A stretch of 24,474 nt of DNA from Oscillospiraceae bacterium. GTDB lineage: Bacteria; Bacillota_A; Clostridia; Oscillospirales; Oscillospiraceae. Numbering within the stretch: position 1 is the stretch's first letter; the number at the start of each line of letters is the position of its first letter. The notes beneath the pieces were generated by a model. The model was given only the letters and a program-made list of their open reading frames with translations, was not told the origin of the DNA and made no database searches. Below, in pieces: positions 20,984 through 24,474 of this stretch. The position numbers and the translations under genes were made by a program. The stretch covers positions 1-24,474 of the forward strand of contig JAFQDR010000162.1 of assembly GCA_017415945.1 (NCBI GenBank), in the 5' to 3' direction.

Positions 20984-21658
20984 ATGAACGAAAAAGAACG
21001 GTTCTTCCAAGACTTCAACAACTCCATGCACCGTCTGGGGCGGCTGACCCTCATTGTTATGACCGCTCTGCTGCTGGCTGTACCCTTCCTTTACGGCAGC
21101 ATCAACAGCGTGTCTCCCCATTGGGGCGGCTTCCTGTCGGGGCTTGCCAAGGTGGGTCTGATCTACTATCCCGTGGCAATCGTGGAATTTCTGGTATACA
21201 CCCCCATGCTGGGTGTTGGGGGCAGCTATCTGTCCTTCATCACAGGCAATGTCACCAATATGCGTATTCCCTGCGTCATGAACGCCAAGGACATCGCAGG
21301 CACCGAGGCGGGCACTCCCGAGCATGAGATCATCTCCACCATCGCCGTTGCCACCTCCGCCATCACCACCACACTGGTCATCGTGGTTGGTGTCATCTGC
21401 ATGGTTCCCCTGCAGCCCATCCTCCAGAGTGAGGTGCTGCTGCCCGCATTCAACAACGTGGTTCCCGCCCTGTTTGGGGCACTGGGGCTGAAATACTTCG
21501 CCAAGAGCCCCCAAATCGCCATTCTGCCTCTGGTACTGGTGAGCCTGCTGTGCATCTTCGTACCCTCCATGATCAGCCAAAGCAGTCTGCTGATGATCCC
21601 CTGCGGGGCACTGGCATTGGCCATCGGCTTTGTGCTGTTCAAGAAAGGGAAACTTTGA
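20984..21658 (+). CDS. Multi-pass membrane protein, partner of the DUF5058 protein
   Basis: The protein has 224 residues with about five or six transmembrane helices (roughly 20-38, 56-78, 118-142, 150-170, 177-195 and 200-218). The loop GGSYLSFITGNVTNMRIPCV followed by GTPEHEIIST is polar and looks functional. AAGGAGG stands 8 bases before the ATG and 12 bases after the restored stop of the DUF5058 gene, so the two are translated from one message. I do not recognise a named transporter family. The pairing of two small membrane proteins with an M20 peptidase recalls the two-subunit YjiG/YjiH-type systems beside peptidases, and suggests a heteromeric transporter. That is inference. Confidence 0.82.
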   Translation: MNEKERFFQDFNNSMHRLGRLTLIVMTALLLAVPFLYGSINSVSPHWGGFLSGLAKVGLIYYPVAIVEFLVYTPMLGVGGSYLSFITGNVTNMRIPCVMNAKDIAGTEAGTPEHEIISTIAVATSAITTTLVIVVGVICMVPLQPILQSEVLLPAFNNVVPALFGALGLKYFAKSPQIAILPLVLVSLLCIFVPSMISQSSLLMIPCGALALAIGFVLFKKGKL

Positions 21659-21663
21659 GTTCC

Positions 21664-21740
21664 CGTAGGGGCGGATAGTATCCGCCCGCATTTCCCCCAT
21701 TTGGGAGATCGTTTTCGGGCGGATACTATCCGCCCCTACG
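21664..21740. repeat. Perfect 25-bp inverted repeat between operon genes
   Basis: The arms 21664-21688 and 21716-21740 are exact reverse complements. Each arm is itself palindromic around GGGCGGATAGTATCCGCCC, so the whole can fold as one long hairpin or two small ones. The same unit with one change occurs at about 2124-2143 inside the MITE-like element. It sits between the membrane-protein gene and the M20 gene and has no T run. Confidence 0.8.
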
Positions 21741-21772
21741 GCTTCCGATTTATAAGTTGAAGGAGTATCACC

Positions 21773-23206
21773 ATGAAATATCTTCTTATCATTCTCGCAG
21801 CCATCGGGGCACTGCTGCTGATCTGCGTCATCCGCACCCTGCTCATCAAACCCACCGCCGCCAAAACCGCCAAGGTCACCTTGGACGACTCTCCCAGAGC
21901 GGAGGACTACGGCAAGCGGCTGGCTGAAATGATCCGCTGCGAGACCATCTCCTCCCGCTATGACCCCGACCGCAGCAAGTTCTATGCCTTCCACGGCAAG
22001 CTGGAGGAGCTGTTCCCCAACATCCACGCCAAATGCGAAAAGCACGAATTCAACGGCAGCCTGCTGTTCAAGTGGAGCGGCACGGGCAAGCACGCCCCCA
22101 TTATGCTTATGAGCCATCAGGACGTGGTGGAAGCAGGAGGCGAATGGGAGTACGCACCCTTCAGCGGCGATATTGACGAGCTCGGCAGAGTCTGGGGCCG
22201 CGGCACCGTGGACACCAAGGCCAGCCTGTTTTGTCTGCTGACCGCCATTGAGGAGCTGCTGGCAGAGGGCTTCGTCCCCCAATGCGACGTGTACTTCGGC
22301 GGCAGCTGCACCGAGGAATGGAGCGGCGAGGGTGCTCCCGCCACCGCACAGTATCTGAAGGACAAGGGCGTGCATCTGGCGCTGCTGCTGGACGAGGGCG
22401 GCATGATTATCGAAGAACCCATCGGCGGCGTGAAGGGCACCTACGGCATGGTGGGCGTAGTGGAAAAGGGCTACGGGGACGTGAAGTTCATCGCCCGCAG
22501 CGGCGGCGGTCACGCCAGTGCCCCCAAGAAGAACACCCCTCTGGTGCGCTTGGGCAAGTTTATGGCAGATGTGGAAAAGAACTATCCCTTCCGAAGCGAG
22601 CTGACCCCCACCGTACGGGAAATGTTCCGTCGACTGACCCCCAATATGAACTTCGGGCTCCGCTTCGTCATGGCGAACCTGTGGCTGTTTGAAGGGCTTT
22701 TAGTGAAGCTGCTGCCCTCCATCAGCTCCGCGGCGGGTGCCATGATCCGCACCACCCTTGCCTTCACCACCGCAAAGGGCTCCGACGGTCTGAACGTGCT
22801 GCCCCAGGAGGCCTACGTCACGGGCAATATGCGCTTTATCCACCACCAGCCCAATGACGAATGTCTGAAAATCATCAGCGACATTGCCGCCAAGTACGAC
22901 ATCGAGACCGAGATCATCTATCAGGACAACCCCTGCCCCATCGTCACCTTCGACAGTGACGCCTTCCGTCTGGTGGAAGAGACCGCCAAGGAAATCTACC
23001 CCGACATCGGCATCTGCCCCTATGTGATGACCGGGGGCACCGACTCCAAGTATTACTCCGACGTCTGCGACAACTGCATCCGCTTCGCCCCTCTGTACAT
23101 CGACCCTCAGCAATACGAAAGCATCCACGGTCTCAACGAAAACATCTACCAAGGCACCCTGCCCATGGGTGTGGACTTCTACAAACAGATCATCAGAAAA
23201 AGCTGA
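21773..23206 (+). CDS. Membrane-anchored M20-family metallopeptidase (carboxypeptidase S/PM20D1-like)
   Basis: The protein has 477 residues. An N-terminal membrane anchor (about 3-25) precedes the M20 catalytic domain with metal ligands His115 and Asp117 (SHQDVVE) and Asp147 (GTVDTK). The catalytic/ligand pair is Glu181-Glu182 (CTEEWSGEG); Asp207 or Glu208 and His452 (ESIHGLNEN) complete the dinuclear zinc site. The dimerisation domain lies in the middle (about 228-345). The WGRGTVDTKA and GGTDSKYYSD motifs point to the carboxypeptidase S/PM20D1 branch, which hydrolyses peptides or N-acyl amino acids. The anchor without a cleavage site suggests it stays membrane-bound next to the two membrane proteins encoded upstream. 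AAGGAG precedes the ATG. Confidence 0.92.
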   Translation: MKYLLIILAAIGALLLICVIRTLLIKPTAAKTAKVTLDDSPRAEDYGKRLAEMIRCETISSRYDPDRSKFYAFHGKLEELFPNIHAKCEKHEFNGSLLFKWSGTGKHAPIMLMSHQDVVEAGGEWEYAPFSGDIDELGRVWGRGTVDTKASLFCLLTAIEELLAEGFVPQCDVYFGGSCTEEWSGEGAPATAQYLKDKGVHLALLLDEGGMIIEEPIGGVKGTYGMVGVVEKGYGDVKFIARSGGGHASAPKKNTPLVRLGKFMADVEKNYPFRSELTPTVREMFRRLTPNMNFGLRFVMANLWLFEGLLVKLLPSISSAAGAMIRTTLAFTTAKGSDGLNVLPQEAYVTGNMRFIHHQPNDECLKIISDIAAKYDIETEIIYQDNPCPIVTFDSDAFRLVEETAKEIYPDIGICPYVMTGGTDSKYYSDVCDNCIRFAPLYIDPQQYESIHGLNENIYQGTLPMGVDFYKQIIRKS

Positions 23207-23221
23207 AGCATCTGCAAATCC

Positions 23222-23254
23222 CCCCTCTCAGACACCAAACCGAGAGGGGCGTTT
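23222..23254 (+). terminator. Terminator of the M20 operon
   Basis: An 8-bp stem (23222-23229 with 23242-23249, CCCCTCTC/GAGAGGGG) is followed by CGTTTC, 16 bases after the stop codon. Confidence 0.7.
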
Positions 23255-23286
23255 CATTATTCACAAAAAGTTCATCATGTCTAACG

Positions 23287-23315
23287 TTGTCAAACTATGT
23301 CATATATGTTAAAAT
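23287..23315 (+). promoter_or_regulatory. Sigma-A promoter of the last gene
   Basis: A -35 TTGTCA (23287-23292), 17 bases, and a -10 TAAAAT (23310-23315) stand 32 bases before the ATG. Confidence 0.7.
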
Positions 23316-23347
23316 AATATCAATCAAAGCATAAGGGAGGAATCCTC

Positions 23348-24298
23348 ATGATTGGATCGGGTCTGAAAAAACTGGCGCAAAAACACAATATGACCATCGA
23401 CAGCGGTGTGGCATATGGCAGCTACTACGGGTACGCCGCCACACTCCACGAAGGTAGCGGCTGGAAGGCCATTGAGGTTTCCTGTACCTTCCCCGACGGA
23501 CAGCGCATGGCACAGCTGCAGGCAATGCTGGATGATCGCAATTTGAGAAAGGAATTCCGCGTTTTAGAGCTGACCCTTGCTCCCAACGGCATCCACATCC
23601 AATTCCACGACAACCCCGGCACCATGAAGAAGCTGGAAGCCTTCTCGGAATGGTTCTTCCCCCAGCTGGAAAGCTACGGTGTCACAGGTGTGGATATCTG
23701 CCCCATGTGCGGACAGCCTCACGACAGCAGCAGCGAATGGCAGCTGGTGGATGGTCTGGCGGTACGTCTCCATTCCGCCTGCACACAGCGTTTGCAGCAA
23801 AACGAGGACCGCAAGGCACAGCTGGAAGCGGAAAACACCGCGGAGCAGTCCTACCTCACAGGCTTCATCGGCGCATTGCTGGGCGGTCTGCTGGGTGCGG
23901 TAATTTGGGGCGCGGTGCTGTATATGGGCTATTACGCCTCCATTGTGGGCATCGCCATCGGTCTGCTGGCAAGCAAGGGCTATGACCTGCTGGGCGGCAA
24001 GCAGAAGAAGGGCAAGATCGTCATTATCCTGCTGGTAACCCTTCTCTCGGTGGTCATTGGTACGCTGGGTGCCTATGAATTCGAATTTTTACGGCTGATC
24101 GCAGTGGGAGAAGTTCCCGGAGCCGTCTATGCCGACAGCCTTTGGATGCTGCTGAGCCTGTGCTTGGATCCCGAATTCGGCCCGAGCCTGCTCATGGAAA
24201 TCGGCATGGGTATGTTCTACGCCCTGCTGGGTGCCGCCGTGGTTCTCCTTCGCATCCACAAGGATACCAAGACCTTCAAAATGAAGCAGCTGAAATAA
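23348..24298 (+). CDS. Hypothetical zinc-knuckle membrane protein
   Basis: The protein has 316 residues. A soluble N-terminal part (about 1-165) carries CPMCGQPHD near residue 118 and a later HSAC, together a plausible four-ligand zinc site. A short charged helical stretch (QRLQQNEDRKAQLEAEN) leads to the membrane part, with about four or five hydrophobic helices (roughly 174-196, 198-212, 226-246, 262-278 and 285-302), a Gly-rich GALLGGLLGAVIWGA motif, and a Lys-rich C-terminal tail. I know this only as a recurring hypothetical protein of Clostridia. AAGGGAGG precedes the ATG. It is transcribed alone. Confidence 0.82.
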   Translation: MIGSGLKKLAQKHNMTIDSGVAYGSYYGYAATLHEGSGWKAIEVSCTFPDGQRMAQLQAMLDDRNLRKEFRVLELTLAPNGIHIQFHDNPGTMKKLEAFSEWFFPQLESYGVTGVDICPMCGQPHDSSSEWQLVDGLAVRLHSACTQRLQQNEDRKAQLEAENTAEQSYLTGFIGALLGGLLGAVIWGAVLYMGYYASIVGIAIGLLASKGYDLLGGKQKKGKIVIILLVTLLSVVIGTLGAYEFEFLRLIAVGEVPGAVYADSLWMLLSLCLDPEFGPSLLMEIGMGMFYALLGAAVVLLRIHKDTKTFKMKQLK

Positions 24299-24333
24299 CA
24301 AGATACATACAAAATCAAAACCCCCGGTTAAAC

Positions 24334-24474
24334 CCAATGTCATTAAGTTTGTAGACGTGTAATGTAGGGCGGGGGCTTGCTCCCGCCGTTGCGCACTTAA
24401 ATGACTGCAGATGCGACCTTGAAAGCGGCAGGACCAAGGCCCTGCCCTACAACTGTTTGAATTTATGGCTCTTA
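24334..24474. repeat. Intergenic repeat, running off the window edge
   Basis: It opens with CCAATGTCATTAAG, identical to the left end of the MITE-like element at 2091-2104. Then come GTAGGGCGGGGGCTTGCTCC with its inverted partner CGGGAGC-like bases, and GGCAGGACCAAGGCCCTGCC with a closing CCTAC. The outer GTAGGGC and GCCCTAC-like ends are inverted. No protein is encoded and the right end is outside the window. Confidence 0.5.

Noticed and set aside
20777..22513. A 578-codon open frame on the minus strand, and similar long antisense frames at 10966-12438, 17286-18605, 2854-3939 and 13205-14332
   Set aside because: All are opposite clearly coding genes with conserved motifs. They reflect codon bias in GC-rich third positions and have no convincing ribosome sites or domains.
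1..24474. CRISPR arrays, tRNA or rRNA genes, riboswitches
   Set aside because: No regularly spaced direct repeats, cloverleaf sequences or conserved riboswitch cores were recognised on either strand. The repeats present are palindromic intergenic units.

Overview
The window looks like chromosomal DNA from an anaerobic, endospore-forming member of the Clostridia, most likely a gut Oscillospiraceae-type organism. The evidence is spoIVB and spo0A together, S-layer-homology proteins of the CTRGQVVTFLW type, a TAXI-TRAP transporter, DUF3842 and DUF5058 proteins, strong Shine-Dalgarno sites, sigma-A promoters with 17-bp spacers, and many short palindromic intergenic repeats. No rRNA, tRNA, CRISPR array, complete insertion sequence or recombinase gene was seen.

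Left part (1-4.4 kb). The window opens with the 5' end of a DUF1275 membrane protein gene (minus strand). Next comes a displaced 3' end of spoIVB, a short AT-richer block carrying a membrane-anchored XRE regulator, and then intact spoIVB whose own 3' end lies inside the AT-richer block. This is the layout left when an element integrates into the 3' end of a gene and supplies a replacement end. Upstream lie a small MITE-like insertion with a 10-bp target duplication, a cysteine-containing HTH protein, and a divergent three-domain (PG-binding, LysM, M14) peptidase.

Middle part (4.4-15.8 kb). A TAXI receptor / fused TRAP permease operon runs on the minus strand. It is followed by DUF3842, an unrecognised 153-aa protein, rsmE, and an 847-aa fusion of an EF-G/TetM-like GTPase with a Rae1/YacP-like NYN ribonuclease. 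After a small membrane protein comes spo0A, behind a dense group of 0A boxes. Its DNA-binding half is canonical, but its receiver has Glu at the phospho-acceptor position and Pro in the acidic pair. A zinc-ribbon, membrane-anchored HtrA-like protease follows.

Right part (15.8-24.5 kb). Two tandem S-layer-homology exported proteins share almost identical promoters, signal peptides and SLH triplets, plus a related C-terminal module; the second has an extra internal region of about 500 residues. A DUF5058 membrane protein (with an apparent 1-base frameshift), a second membrane protein and a membrane-anchored M20 peptidase form a probable transport/hydrolysis unit. The last gene encodes an unrecognised zinc-knuckle membrane protein, and the window ends in another intergenic repeat.

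The strongest candidates for something new are the GTPase-Rae1 fusion, the Spo0A receiver with an altered phosphorylation site, and the integration scar that splits spoIVB at its catalytic-serine motif.
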